Shown here: piece by piece, positions 1-9,493 of the stretch
Numbering within the stretch: position 1 is the first letter of the stretch
Layout: every line of letters starts with the position of its first letter
Assembly: GCA_025062235.1 (NCBI GenBank)
Contig: JANXAE010000013.1
Span: forward strand, 1-38,403
Direction: 5' to 3'
Origin: Bryobacteraceae bacterium
GTDB taxonomy: Bacteria > Acidobacteriota > Terriglobia > Bryobacterales > Bryobacteraceae
Length of the DNA stretch: 38,403 nt
Program-made: the position numbers and the translations under genes
Notes under the pieces: model-generated
What the model was told of the DNA's origin: nothing
The model's input: only the letters and a program-made list of their open reading frames with translations
Database searches by the model: none

Positions 1-1947
1 CTGGGTTTTTCCCAGAACCTCGCCAATTTGGTGGATCGCAGGCTGGCGACCATCCCCCGCATCAGCGTGGGCTCGCTTTCCACCATCAGCAACTGGGAGT
101 CGGGTGACGGCGTCACCGCCTCGATCAGCCACAGTGCGGTGGGGAATTTCATCTGGCTCAAGGACGATCACAACGTACGCTTCGGCAGCGAGGTCATGGT
201 GTTCCGTGAATTCCGGAACCGCTTCCCGACCGATGTTTCTCCTGATCTGAACTTCAGCAACTACTGGGCGCGGGGCCCCATGGACAACAGCCCGGCTCCG
301 CCGGTGGGCGCGGAGATGATCGCCTTGCTGGCCGGCATTCCCGGCGGCAGCATGTCGCGCACCGGCAGCTATGCCGAGCAGGACAAGTATTTCGCTGTCT
401 ATTTGCACGACGACTGGAAGGCGACGCGCAGGCTCACGCTGAATCTCGGGTTGCGCCTGGAGCGCGAATCCCCGATCACCGAGCGCTTCAACCGTTCGGT
501 GACGCAGTTCGATGCCGTCAGTCCCAATCCCATCGAGCCTGCGGCCGTCGAGCGCTATGCGCGCAATCCCATCCCGGAGCTGCCCGTCAGCCAGTTCAAG
601 GTGAAGGGCGGAGTGACCTTCGCTGGCGTGGGCGGGAATCCGCGCGAGTACTGGTCGAGCCAGGCCGTGCTGTGGATGCCGCGCGTGGGCATCGCCTATC
701 AGCTCACCCCCAAGACGGTGTTCCGCGGGGGTTACGGGATCTTCTACAGCTCGATCGGCATTTTGCGCACCAATTCGATCCTCTCCGGCTTCAGCCGCAC
801 GACGCCGATCGAGCCTTCGCCCGACAACGGGCTGACCTGGACGGCGACCCTCGACGATCCGTTCCCGAAAGGCCTTTTGCCCGTGCTCGGCGCTGCGGGC
901 GGCCTGGAGACCACCCTGGGGCAGGCGACCACCTTCTTCGCCAAGAACCGCAAGGCTCCCTATGCGCAGCGCTGGTCGCTGGGCTTCCAGCGTGAGCTGC
1001 CAGGCGGCCACCTTCTGGAAGCCTCCTACGTGGGCAACCGCACCACGCGCGCGGGCGTCACGCGCAACCTCAGCTACACGCCGCGCCAGTACTACAGCAC
1101 CCTGCCTTATCGGGACGAGGCGACCATCAATTTCCTGAGCGCCAACTTCCCCAGCCCGTTCTACGGGCTGCACCCGCAGTTCACCAGCTCCACCATCACC
1201 CGTGCGCAACTGCTGACCCACTACCCGCACTTCAGCAGCGTCCAGTACGACGACCCGGCGGGCTACTCCTGGTACCACTCGCTGCAGACCCGCATGGAGA
1301 AGCGCTTTTCCAGGGGTTACACCTTGCAAGTCTCCTACACGTGGTCGAAGGCAATGGAAGCCGTCGAGTTCCTGAACGTCTTCGATCCGATGCCTTACGA
1401 GTCGCTGGCCAGCATTGACCGCGCCCACCGGCTGACGGGCAGCGGCATCTGGGAGCTCCCCTTCGGCAAAGGGCGCAAATGGGGGGCGCAGTGGCACCCG
1501 GTGCTGAACTTCTTCCTGGGCGGCTGGCAGTTGAGCGGCGTCTACCAGCGGCAGAGCGGCGCTCCGCTCGGCTTCGGTCAGGCGCTCTTCATCGGGGACA
1601 GCCGTCTGATCCGGCTGCCCAAGAACCGGCGCAACACGGACCGCTGGTTCAACACCGACGTGTTCAACCGCGACAGCCGTCAGCAGTTGGCCTGGAACGT
1701 GCGCACCGCGCCGCTGCGCTACTCAAATATCCGCACGGACTCGCAGCGGCGCTGGGACTTCTCTGCGCGGAAGACCTTCCGCCTGCGCGAGCAGGCCTCG
1801 ATGATCTTTCGCGCCGACACCTTCAATGCCATGAACGAGGTCGTGCTGCGGACGCCGAACACCACGCCGACCAGCACGGCTTTCGGAACCGTCACATCGC
1901 AGGAGCCCCCGCGCTCCTGGCAGTTCTCGCTCCAGTTGCAGTTCTGA
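1..1947 (+). CDS. TonB-dependent receptor-like / Oar-like outer membrane protein, C-terminal part (5' end outside window)
   Basis: Frame is open from base 1; beta-barrel-like repeats (LNLGLRLERE, FRGGYGIFY, LEASYVGNRTT, YTLQVSYTWSKAME, GGWQLSGVYQRQSG) and C-terminal aromatic strand ending in FSLQLQF. Confidence 0.85.
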   Translation: MGFSQNLANLVDRRLATIPRISVGSLSTISNWESGDGVTASISHSAVGNFIWLKDDHNVRFGSEVMVFREFRNRFPTDVSPDLNFSNYWARGPMDNSPAPPVGAEMIALLAGIPGGSMSRTGSYAEQDKYFAVYLHDDWKATRRLTLNLGLRLERESPITERFNRSVTQFDAVSPNPIEPAAVERYARNPIPELPVSQFKVKGGVTFAGVGGNPREYWSSQAVLWMPRVGIAYQLTPKTVFRGGYGIFYSSIGILRTNSILSGFSRTTPIEPSPDNGLTWTATLDDPFPKGLLPVLGAAGGLETTLGQATTFFAKNRKAPYAQRWSLGFQRELPGGHLLEASYVGNRTTRAGVTRNLSYTPRQYYSTLPYRDEATINFLSANFPSPFYGLHPQFTSSTITRAQLLTHYPHFSSVQYDDPAGYSWYHSLQTRMEKRFSRGYTLQVSYTWSKAMEAVEFLNVFDPMPYESLASIDRAHRLTGSGIWELPFGKGRKWGAQWHPVLNFFLGGWQLSGVYQRQSGAPLGFGQALFIGDSRLIRLPKNRRNTDRWFNTDVFNRDSRQQLAWNVRTAPLRYSNIRTDSQRRWDFSARKTFRLREQASMIFRADTFNAMNEVVLRTPNTTPTSTAFGTVTSQEPPRSWQFSLQLQF

Positions 1948-1984
1948 AGGCGTCAGGTGGGCGGGCTGTGGCTCGCCCCCACCC

Positions 1985-2842
1985 TCAGTCCCCCCGGGGG
2001 TAGCAGCCGAGCACGCGCAGGAAGTCGGCCAACTCGGCCAGATGGCTGAGCGCGTTGCGCACTCGCGGTTCTCCCACGTGTCCGATGAGATCCAGATAGA
2101 AGAGGTACTCCCAGGGTTTGCCGCGCAAGGGCCGTGACTCGATCTTGGTCAGGTTCACGTCGCGCAGAGCGAAGGCTCCCAGGGCGCGGAACAGCGCGCC
2201 GGGAATGTTGCGGGTGGTGAAGACGAGCGAGGTTTTCCAACGGTCCAATCCGGCCGCCGGACGCGGCATGGAAGGTGCGTCGGCGGCGCGGCGCAGCAAG
2301 AAAAAGCGCGTATAATTGCGCCGGTCGTCCTCGATCGAACGGCGCAGGATGCGCGCGCCGTAGATCTCGGCGGCCACCCCGGAGGCGATCGCGGCCGCGT
2401 CCCTGAGGCGCTGCTCGACGATCATCTTCACGCTGCCGGCCGTATCGTAAAAGGGAACCTTCTCCAGGCGCGGATAACGCTCGAAGAACTTCAGGCACTG
2501 GCCCAGCGCCACCGGATGGGAGTAGACGCGTCGCACCTGCCGGAAGCGGACTCCGGGCAGCGCGATGAGGTTGTGGTTGATGCGGACGTTGGTCTCGCCC
2601 GTGATGCGGAAGTCGTAGTGCAGCAGGTGATCGTAGTTTTCGTGGACCGAGCCGGCCAGCGAGTTCTCGATGGGGACGACGGCCGCGTCCACCCGCTTTC
2701 GTTTCAGGCTCTGGAAGACCTCCTGGAAGCTGGGCAGAGGAACGACCTCGACGTCTCTGCCGAGCAGCTTGTAGACGGCCTCCTGGCTGAAAGCGCCCAG
2801 CTCACCCTGGAAAGCCACGCGTTCCCTGTTCTTTCTGCCCAT
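1985..2842 (-). CDS. pheA: Prephenate dehydratase with C-terminal ACT domain
   Basis: Translation MGRKNRERVAFQGELGAFSQEAV...VPIENSLAGSV...SHPVALGQC...TSLVFTTRNIPGALFRALGAFALRDVNLTKIESRP; start trimmed to ATG at 2842 from the longer ORF. Confidence 0.95.
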   Translation of the reverse strand: MGRKNRERVAFQGELGAFSQEAVYKLLGRDVEVVPLPSFQEVFQSLKRKRVDAAVVPIENSLAGSVHENYDHLLHYDFRITGETNVRINHNLIALPGVRFRQVRRVYSHPVALGQCLKFFERYPRLEKVPFYDTAGSVKMIVEQRLRDAAAIASGVAAEIYGARILRRSIEDDRRNYTRFFLLRRAADAPSMPRPAAGLDRWKTSLVFTTRNIPGALFRALGAFALRDVNLTKIESRPLRGKPWEYLFYLDLIGHVGEPRVRNALSHLAELADFLRVLGCYPRGD

Positions 2843-2944
2843 GGAGAGCGACCGGATCTCCCAACGCCTCAGCGTACTAGAGCGGGGCGCGCCGCGTCCA
2901 CCGGTTCGCCTGGCGCGCGTTAAACTCGTCCGGTACGGCAGGCC

Positions 2945-3784
2945 ATGGCGATCGAGTTCCTGCTCGGCATGGGCCAGATGCTGGTCGAGGGCGGCCAGCC
3001 GGAGGCCAACTTGCGCCGCGCCCTCGCCATGATCCGGGAGGCTGCGCGCCGTGGCTGTCGCGCGGTCGTGTTGCCGGAGTGTCTGGATCTGGGCTGGACG
3101 CATCCGGCCGCGCGCACTCTGGCGCAGCCCATCCCCGGGCCCTACAGCGACCTTATCTGCGAGGCTGCGCGCGAGGCGGGCATCTACGTGGTCGCCGGGC
3201 TCGCCGAGCGCTGCGACGACAGGCTCTACAACGCGGCCGTCCTGGTTTCGCCCCAGGGAACGGTCCTGCTCAAACACCGCAAGATCAACGAACTGGCCAT
3301 TGCACACGACCTCTACGCCACCGGCGACCGCCTCGGCGTCGCCGACACGTCTCTGGGCGTCGTTGCCGTGAACATCTGCGCGGACAATTTCCCCGAGTCG
3401 CTCGCGTTGGCTCACGCCCAGGCGCGGATGGGCGCACGGATTCTGTTATCGCCCTGTGCGTGGGCGGTGGAGGCCGATCACGACCAACAGCGGCAACCCT
3501 ATGGGGATCTCTGGCTCCGCTCCTATACGACGCTGGCGCGCCTCTACGACATGACCGTGGTGGGGGTGAGCAACGTGGGCTGGTTGCGCGAGGGGCCCTG
3601 GCGCGGCCGCAGGTGTATCGGCTGCTCGCTCGCCGTGGGACCGGGCGGGCGCATCCTCGCGCGCGGTCCCTACGGCGAGACGGCGGAAGCCATGCTCGTC
3701 GTGCCGGTGCGAGTCGAACCCTTGCCGGCGCGCGGTACGGCCCTGCTCGATCTGCTGCGCGAGCGCGGCTACGAGGGGCCGTAG
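2945..3784 (+). CDS. Carbon-nitrogen hydrolase (nitrilase superfamily)
   Basis: E-K-C type motifs: VVLPECLDLGW, LLKHRKINE, VAVNICADNFPES. Confidence 0.88.
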   Translation: MAIEFLLGMGQMLVEGGQPEANLRRALAMIREAARRGCRAVVLPECLDLGWTHPAARTLAQPIPGPYSDLICEAAREAGIYVVAGLAERCDDRLYNAAVLVSPQGTVLLKHRKINELAIAHDLYATGDRLGVADTSLGVVAVNICADNFPESLALAHAQARMGARILLSPCAWAVEADHDQQRQPYGDLWLRSYTTLARLYDMTVVGVSNVGWLREGPWRGRRCIGCSLAVGPGGRILARGPYGETAEAMLVVPVRVEPLPARGTALLDLLRERGYEGP

Positions 3785-3893
3785 TCCCGCGTGGCCGTGT
3801 CACCCGGCTCTGCTGCCTGAGTTGCGCAGCGCCGCCGTCCCGCGGTATACCTTGGCAAGCGCGGGCGGCCTTGCTCGCAGCAGGGAGGCGGCG

Positions 3894-4724
3894 ATGGCCA
3901 TCGAGGTGGGCTTGAACTTGGAGTTCGTCCGGCACTCGGACAAATCCTTCCTGGCGGGGGTCGAGATGGCGGCCGCCATGGGATACCGGTACGTGGAACC
4001 GCTCGTGCACACCGGACGGGAACTGCTGAGCGAGGCCGGCTACTATCATTCCCTCTCCATGGAAGAGGATCCCCACTTCGCCAGGGACGTGCTGGACCGC
4101 TACGGCGTGAAAGCCTCCGGGTTGAGCGCGCATTGCCCGCTGATGCGGCCCGAAATCAGCGTGAATTACCTGCAGCGAGCCATCCAGTTCGCCGCGGTGC
4201 TCGGCGCGCCCGTGGTCAACACCGACGAGGGGATGCGTCCCGCCTGGATCACCGAGCAGGAAGCCTGGAGCCTCATGCGTTACACCTTGAAGGCCGTCCT
4301 GCGCGTGGCCGAGCGATACGGCGTGGCCATCGGCATCGAGCCGCACCAGGAGATTTCGAAAACCACCGAGGGTCTGCTCAGCATTGCCACCTTGGTGGAC
4401 CATCCGCTGCTGCGTATCAACTACGACACGGGCAACGCCTACCTTGCGGGCGCTGACATTTACCAGGCTCTGGAACGCATAGGCCCCAGGCTGGTGCACG
4501 TCCACGCCAAGGACATTTCCTTCGAGCACGCCGAGGCCGAACGCGGCAAGGTCACGGGAACGCCGGTGGGCTGCGCCTGCGGAGATGGTGTGGTGGACTG
4601 GGCACGGGTGATTGCCATTCTTCGGAGTCAGGGCTTCAGCGGCGTGCTCTCGGTCGAATGCGGGACGCCCGAGCAGGCCGAACGCAGTCTGGCGCACCTG
4701 AGGGCGCTGCTGGCCGCTGCCTGA
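3894..4724 (+). CDS. Sugar phosphate isomerase/epimerase-like TIM-barrel protein
   Basis: MAIEVGLNLEFVRHSDKS...GIEPHQEISKT...LLRINYDTGNAYLAGADIYQALERIGPRLVHVHAKDISFE...VLSVECGT; start trimmed to ATG 3894. Confidence 0.85.
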   Translation: MAIEVGLNLEFVRHSDKSFLAGVEMAAAMGYRYVEPLVHTGRELLSEAGYYHSLSMEEDPHFARDVLDRYGVKASGLSAHCPLMRPEISVNYLQRAIQFAAVLGAPVVNTDEGMRPAWITEQEAWSLMRYTLKAVLRVAERYGVAIGIEPHQEISKTTEGLLSIATLVDHPLLRINYDTGNAYLAGADIYQALERIGPRLVHVHAKDISFEHAEAERGKVTGTPVGCACGDGVVDWARVIAILRSQGFSGVLSVECGTPEQAERSLAHLRALLAAA

Positions 4725-4793
4725 CGCTGCCGCGCGACAGGCCGTCGGAGGGCGCACGGCGATCCTCGGATATCATGGAAACAAGGTCCCGCC

Positions 4794-7700
4794 ATGTCCC
4801 GTTCTGCGGAGGTCACGCTGGGAATCAATAGCTGGCTGGAGGACGAACTCCAGCAGTATTATCGTCACGATCCTGCCGCGGTGGATCCGAGCTGGCGCGA
4901 GCGGTTCGCGCACGAGGCCCGGGTGGAGCCGCGAACGCCCGGCCCGGCTGCTGCGGCCTCGCCCCCTGTCGCGCAGGCTGGTTCGCACGAGGGGGAGCTG
5001 GTCCCGCTGCGAGGGGTAGCCGGCCGCATCGCCGAGAACATGAACGCCAGCCTCACAGTGCCTACGGCCACCTCCCAGAGGACGATCCCGGTCAAAGTGG
5101 TCGAAGAGAACCGGCGAATCATCCACGAGCACCGCGAGCTCACCGGGCGCGGCAAGGTTTCCTACACCCACCTGATCGCCTGGGCCGTCGTGCAGGCGCT
5201 CAAGGAGTTCCCGGTTCTGAATCACGCCTACGTGGAGAAGGACGGGCAGCCGTACAGGCTGGTGCGCTCCCGCATCCACCTGGGCATCGCGGTAGACGTA
5301 GCCGGCAAGGATGGTTCCCGTGCGCTGCTGGTGCCGAACATCAAGGATGCGGGCTCGCTCGACTTCCGCCGGTTCCTCGACGTCTACGACGATCTGATCG
5401 TCAGGGCGCGCTCGGGCAAGCTTTCGCCGGAGGATTTCCAAGGCACGACGGTTTCGCTGACCAACCCGGGCACCGTCGGCACGGTGGCCTCGGTGCCCCG
5501 GCTGATGGCGGGGCAGGGCGCCATCATCGCCACAGGCGTGATTGACTATCCCGCCGAGTACCGCGGCGTGGCGCCCGAGGTGCGCGCGATGCTGGGCATC
5601 GGCAAGGTGATGACGATCACCTGCACGTACGATCACCGCATCATCCAAGGCGCCGAGTCCGGGTTGTTCCTGGCGCGCGTGCAGGCCTTGCTGGAGGGGG
5701 CGGACGGCTTTTACGACCGCATGTTCGCCGACCTGGGCATCCCGCACCGGCCGGTGCGCTGGGAGCCCGATCGGCAGGCCTGCCTGCCGGGAGCGGGGGA
5801 TCGCCTCGCCGAGGTCGCCAAGGAAGCCGCAGTGCTACAGCTCATCAACGCGTACCGCGTGCGGGGCCACCTGCTGGCGGATCTGGACCCGCTCGGTTCG
5901 GCGGCGGCGTATCATCCCGAGCTCGACCCTGCAACCTACGGGCTCACGATCTGGGACCTGGACCGCCCGTTCATCACCGGCACGCTGGCCGAGGCGCTGG
6001 GCCATGGCGGCCCGCAGCCCGTCGCCACGCTGCGCGAGATCCTCGAGACGCTGCGTCGCACCTACTGCGGCAAGATCGGTTGCGAGTACATGCACATCCA
6101 GGTCCCCGAGCAGAAGCGCTGGCTCCAGCAGCGCATGGAACCGCAGGCCAACCAGTGGCCGCTGGAACGCGAGACGCGGTTGCGGATCCTCGACCGGTTG
6201 CTAGAAGCCGAAGCGCTGGAGCACTTCTTGCACGCACGTTTCGTCGGCCACAAGCGCTTCTCGCTGGAAGGCGCCGAGAGCGCGATCCCCATGCTCGACG
6301 AGCTGCTGTTCCGGGCCTGCGCGCTGGGGGTGGAAGAGGCCGTGATCGGCATGGCGCACCGCGGGCGCCTGAACGTGCTCGCCAACATCGTCGGCAAGCC
6401 TGTCGAGCAGATCCTTTCCCAGTTCGAAATGCAGGATCCCGAAAGCATCCAGGGCTCCGGGGACGTGAAGTATCACTTGGGCGCCAGCGGGCTGCGTGCC
6501 TATCCCAACGGCCGCTCCATCGCAGTCACCGTGGTGCCGAATCCCAGCCACCTGGAAGCGGTGGACCCGGTGGTCGAGGGGGTGGCGCGCAGCAAGCAGA
6601 GCCGGAGGGGCCCCTACGGAGCGGATCAGGTCCTGCCCGTGCTGATCCATGGCGACGCCGCCTTCGCCGGTCAGGGGGTGGTGGCCGAAACCTTGAATCT
6701 CTCGCAACTGGAAGGCTACTGGACGGGCGGGACGGTGCACATCGTGATCAACAATCAGATCGGTTTCACCACGCCGCCCAAGGAGGCACGCTCGTCGGTC
6801 TACGCCACCGACGTGGCTCGCATGGTCCAGGCGCCGATCTTCCACGTCAACGGCGACGATCCCGAGGCGTGTCTGCGCGCCATCCAGGTTGCTTTCGAGT
6901 TCCGCCAGCGTTTCCACCGGGACGTGGTGGTGGACATGTTCTGTTACCGGCGCCACGGCCACAACGAGAGCGACGATCCCAGCTACACGCAGCCCGTCAT
7001 GTACCGCAAGATCCGCGAGCACCCATCGGTCACCACCCTCTACGCGCGTCGCCTGATCGAGGAGGGACTGGTCAGCGAAGAGGAGTTGGATCGCAAGAAA
7101 GCCGCGATCGGGGAGCGGTTGGCGCGGGCTTACCGCGCGGCACAGGAGGGGGGCGTGCGCTTCGAGATGCAGGAAATCGGGCCGCTGCGCGAGCTTGCGC
7201 CGCGTGCCCGGGGTGCGGAGACCGCCGCCGGGCGGGACGTCCTCGAACAGGTCGTCCACGGATTGGCGCGGCTGCCGGAAGGCTTCCGGCTCCACCCCAA
7301 GCTCCGCGCTTTCCTCGAGCGCCGCGAGCAGGTCTTCCGTGAAGGCGGTCCGGTAGACTGGGCGCTGGCCGAGGCGCTGGCCTTCGGCAGCTTGGTGCTG
7401 GAAGGCGTTCCTGTGCGGCTCTCCGGGCAGGACTCCGCCCGGGGAACCTTCAGCCAGCGGCATGCCATCCTCTACGATTACGAGGACGGCTCCGAATACT
7501 GCCCGCTCAAACATCTGGCGCCCGGCCAGGCTTCCTTCGAGGTCTACGACAGCCTGCTCAGCGAGAACGCTGTGCTGGGCTTCGAGTTCGGCTATTCGAT
7601 CGCAGACCCGCACTCGCTGGTGATCTGGGAGGCCCAGTTCGGCGATTTCGCCAACGGCGCGCAAGTGGTCATTGACCAGTTCATCGCGGCGAGCGAAGAC

Positions 7701-8429
7701 AAGTGGGGACAGCCGAGCGGCTTGGTTCTGCTGCTGCCTCACGGCTACGAAGGGCAGGGGCCCGAACACTCCAGCGCGCGCATCGAGCGCTTCCTTCAGT
7801 TGGCAGCGGCGGGCAACATTCAGGTGGCGTTCCCGAGCACGCCCGCGCAGTATTTCCACTTGCTGCGCAGGCAGATGTTCGGGGCCGGGGGACGTCCGCT
7901 GCGCAAGCCGCTGATCGTGTTCACCCCCAAGAGTCTGCTGCGTCACACGCGGTGCGTCTCGCGTGTGGAGGAGCTCATTTCAGGGACCTTCCGCGAGGTT
8001 CTGCCGGGGGCGACCCCGGCCGATCCGGAGGCCGTTGCACGTCTGCTGCTGTGCACGGGCAAGATCTTCTACGAGCTGGAGGCCGAGCGCGAGCGCTTGC
8101 AGGCCACCCAGGTAGCGATCGTGCGCATCGAGCAGCTCTATCCCTTCCCTCACCGGCAGGTGCACGAACTGCTGGAGAGCTTCCCCGCCACCGCCGAAGT
8201 GGCCTGGGTTCAGGAGGAGCCGCGCAACATGGGCGCGTGGCGTTTCGTGCAGGAGCAGGTCCAGCCGCTGCTGGCCGCTAGCAGGCGTTTGCTCGAGTAC
8301 GTGGGGCGCCCGGAAAGCCCCAGTCCGGCGACCGGTTCCTACAAGCGACACCTCGTCGAGCAGCGCGAAGTCATCGAGCGTGCGTTTCTGCCGGTCGGCG
8401 GCTTCAGCCGCTTGCGGCGCGCCGGTTGA
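4794..8429 (+). CDS. kgd: Multifunctional 2-oxoglutarate dehydrogenase: E2 succinyltransferase-like domain fused to E1 (Kgd/OdhA type)
   Basis: 1211 aa; N-terminal GINSWLEDELQQYY, acyltransferase core with TYDHRIIQGAESGLFL, then E1 signatures IGMAHRGRLNVLANIVGKP, GDVKYHLGASG, YRRHGHNESDDPSYTQPVMY, FSQRHAILYDYEDGSEYCPLKHL. Confidence 0.95.
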   Translation: MSRSAEVTLGINSWLEDELQQYYRHDPAAVDPSWRERFAHEARVEPRTPGPAAAASPPVAQAGSHEGELVPLRGVAGRIAENMNASLTVPTATSQRTIPVKVVEENRRIIHEHRELTGRGKVSYTHLIAWAVVQALKEFPVLNHAYVEKDGQPYRLVRSRIHLGIAVDVAGKDGSRALLVPNIKDAGSLDFRRFLDVYDDLIVRARSGKLSPEDFQGTTVSLTNPGTVGTVASVPRLMAGQGAIIATGVIDYPAEYRGVAPEVRAMLGIGKVMTITCTYDHRIIQGAESGLFLARVQALLEGADGFYDRMFADLGIPHRPVRWEPDRQACLPGAGDRLAEVAKEAAVLQLINAYRVRGHLLADLDPLGSAAAYHPELDPATYGLTIWDLDRPFITGTLAEALGHGGPQPVATLREILETLRRTYCGKIGCEYMHIQVPEQKRWLQQRMEPQANQWPLERETRLRILDRLLEAEALEHFLHARFVGHKRFSLEGAESAIPMLDELLFRACALGVEEAVIGMAHRGRLNVLANIVGKPVEQILSQFEMQDPESIQGSGDVKYHLGASGLRAYPNGRSIAVTVVPNPSHLEAVDPVVEGVARSKQSRRGPYGADQVLPVLIHGDAAFAGQGVVAETLNLSQLEGYWTGGTVHIVINNQIGFTTPPKEARSSVYATDVARMVQAPIFHVNGDDPEACLRAIQVAFEFRQRFHRDVVVDMFCYRRHGHNESDDPSYTQPVMYRKIREHPSVTTLYARRLIEEGLVSEEELDRKKAAIGERLARAYRAAQEGGVRFEMQEIGPLRELAPRARGAETAAGRDVLEQVVHGLARLPEGFRLHPKLRAFLERREQVFREGGPVDWALAEALAFGSLVLEGVPVRLSGQDSARGTFSQRHAILYDYEDGSEYCPLKHLAPGQASFEVYDSLLSENAVLGFEFGYSIADPHSLVIWEAQFGDFANGAQVVIDQFIAASEDKWGQPSGLVLLLPHGYEGQGPEHSSARIERFLQLAAAGNIQVAFPSTPAQYFHLLRRQMFGAGGRPLRKPLIVFTPKSLLRHTRCVSRVEELISGTFREVLPGATPADPEAVARLLLCTGKIFYELEAERERLQATQVAIVRIEQLYPFPHRQVHELLESFPATAEVAWVQEEPRNMGAWRFVQEQVQPLLAASRRLLEYVGRPESPSPATGSYKRHLVEQREVIERAFLPVGGFSRLRRAG

Positions 8430-8456
8430 GCCGGCCGCGCGCCGCCGTTCGGGCGT

Positions 8457-8462
8457 TACAAT
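8457..8462 (+). promoter_or_regulatory. Candidate -10 element (TACAAT) upstream of the YbjN-domain gene
   Basis: gcgTTACAATag in a GC-rich gap between kgd and the next gene; no clear -35. Confidence 0.3.
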
Positions 8463-8554
8463 AGTGGCGGTTTTCGTTCACCGCTGGCGCCCGTGACGAG
8501 CCGCAGCCCGCCTCGGGCCGGGGCGAACGGACCGCTCATGGCAAGGAGGAGGCT

Positions 8555-8983
8555 ATGTGGCTGTTCGGCTCAAGGGAGCCCGCCAAAGGCATCATCACCA
8601 CCGTCAGTGGCGAGGAGATGGCCCAGCTCGTGCGCGAGGAGGGCTACGCGCCGGAGTTGGGTTTCGATTCGCACGGCGATCCCCTGATCCGCTTCCGCAT
8701 CGAGGGCTACAACTGCCTGCTCTTCTTTTACGGGGTCGAGGACGGGCGCGCCATGAGCCTGCAATTCCGCGCCGCATTCCGCGAGCAGGTGGACATCGAA
8801 AAGATCAACGAGTGGAACCGTAGGAAGCGGTTCCTGAAGGTTTACCTGGACGAGGACGGTGACATCAACATGGATATGGACGTAGATCTGGAGGGCGGCG
8901 TCACGCGCCAGTATCTGGTCGAACGACTGCGGACTTGGCGGGCCGCTTTCCTGGCCTGCGTACGTTTCATGTCCGAGCTCTGA
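8555..8983 (+). CDS. YbjN domain-containing protein
   Basis: MWLFGSREPAKGIITTVSGEEMAQLVREEGYAPEL...YNCLLFFYG...INEWNRRKRFLKVYLDEDGDINMDMDVDLEGGVT; AAGGAGG RBS upstream. Confidence 0.8.
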   Translation: MWLFGSREPAKGIITTVSGEEMAQLVREEGYAPELGFDSHGDPLIRFRIEGYNCLLFFYGVEDGRAMSLQFRAAFREQVDIEKINEWNRRKRFLKVYLDEDGDINMDMDVDLEGGVTRQYLVERLRTWRAAFLACVRFMSEL

Positions 8984-9031
8984 GGGTCGCGGCGCAAGTC
9001 GGACGCGCCACGGGCCGGTCGGTCTGCCTGA

Positions 9032-9074
9032 GGGGAAAAGCCCCTGGCGGTCCGGGACGGTGAACCGCCAGGGG
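9032..9074 (-). terminator. Intrinsic terminator for the small ORF at 9105-9275
   Basis: Perfect 11-bp inverted repeat cccctggcggt (9041-9051) / accgccagggg (9064-9074), followed on the minus strand by CTTTTCCCC. Confidence 0.8.
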
Positions 9075-9104
9075 TGCGCGGGATTGCGGAGGGAGGGTCG
9101 GGAA

Positions 9105-9275
9105 TCAGGACTTGGGAGTTGCTTCCTTCTTCTTTTCTTCGCCCTTCTTGCGGGTCTTCTTCTTTTCCTGTTTCGTCTCCTGCTGCTCCTGCTTTTGCTC
9201 TTGCAGCGGCTGCGGTTGGGCCAATGCCGGCAGAGTCAGGCAGCCAGCGATCAAGGCAACGATCAGCTTCTTCAT
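9105..9275 (-). CDS. Small (56 aa) secreted Lys/Glu/Gln-rich protein
   Basis: MKKLIVALIAGCLTLPALAQPQPLQEQKQEQQETKQEKKKTRKKGEEKKKEATPKS; signal peptide with ALA-Q cleavage-like site; RBS AAAGGAGG 6 nt upstream; terminator downstream. Too short for the supplied ORF track. Confidence 0.75.
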   Translation of the reverse strand: MKKLIVALIAGCLTLPALAQPQPLQEQKQEQQETKQEKKKTRKKGEEKKKEATPKS

Positions 9276-9493
9276 TCGTCAACCTCCTTTTACGGAACCG
9301 GATGCATTCTCCCGGGACATGATCAGAATGGCGTAGCACCTCTCGAAGTGCCATCGCCCCGGTGGGCTAAGATGGCTTCCCCCGGTGGGCGATATCCCTG
9401 GCCGGTCCACAGCCCGCTCCCGTGGGGGATTCGCCTGGGTCGGTCAGGGGATCGTGCGGCGGGTTGGGTCCGGGCGAAAATAAAAAAGGAGCC

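Noticed and set aside
1953-1992. GC-rich imperfect hairpin between the TonB receptor and pheA as a bidirectional terminator
   Set aside because: Stem has mismatches and no T-tract; too weak to call
3285-4757. 490-aa minus-strand ORF opposite the nitrilase and TIM-barrel genes
   Set aside because: Shadow ORF with Arg-rich low-complexity tail
6201-7946. 581-aa minus-strand ORF inside kgd
   Set aside because: Antisense shadow of strongly conserved E1 domain coding sequence
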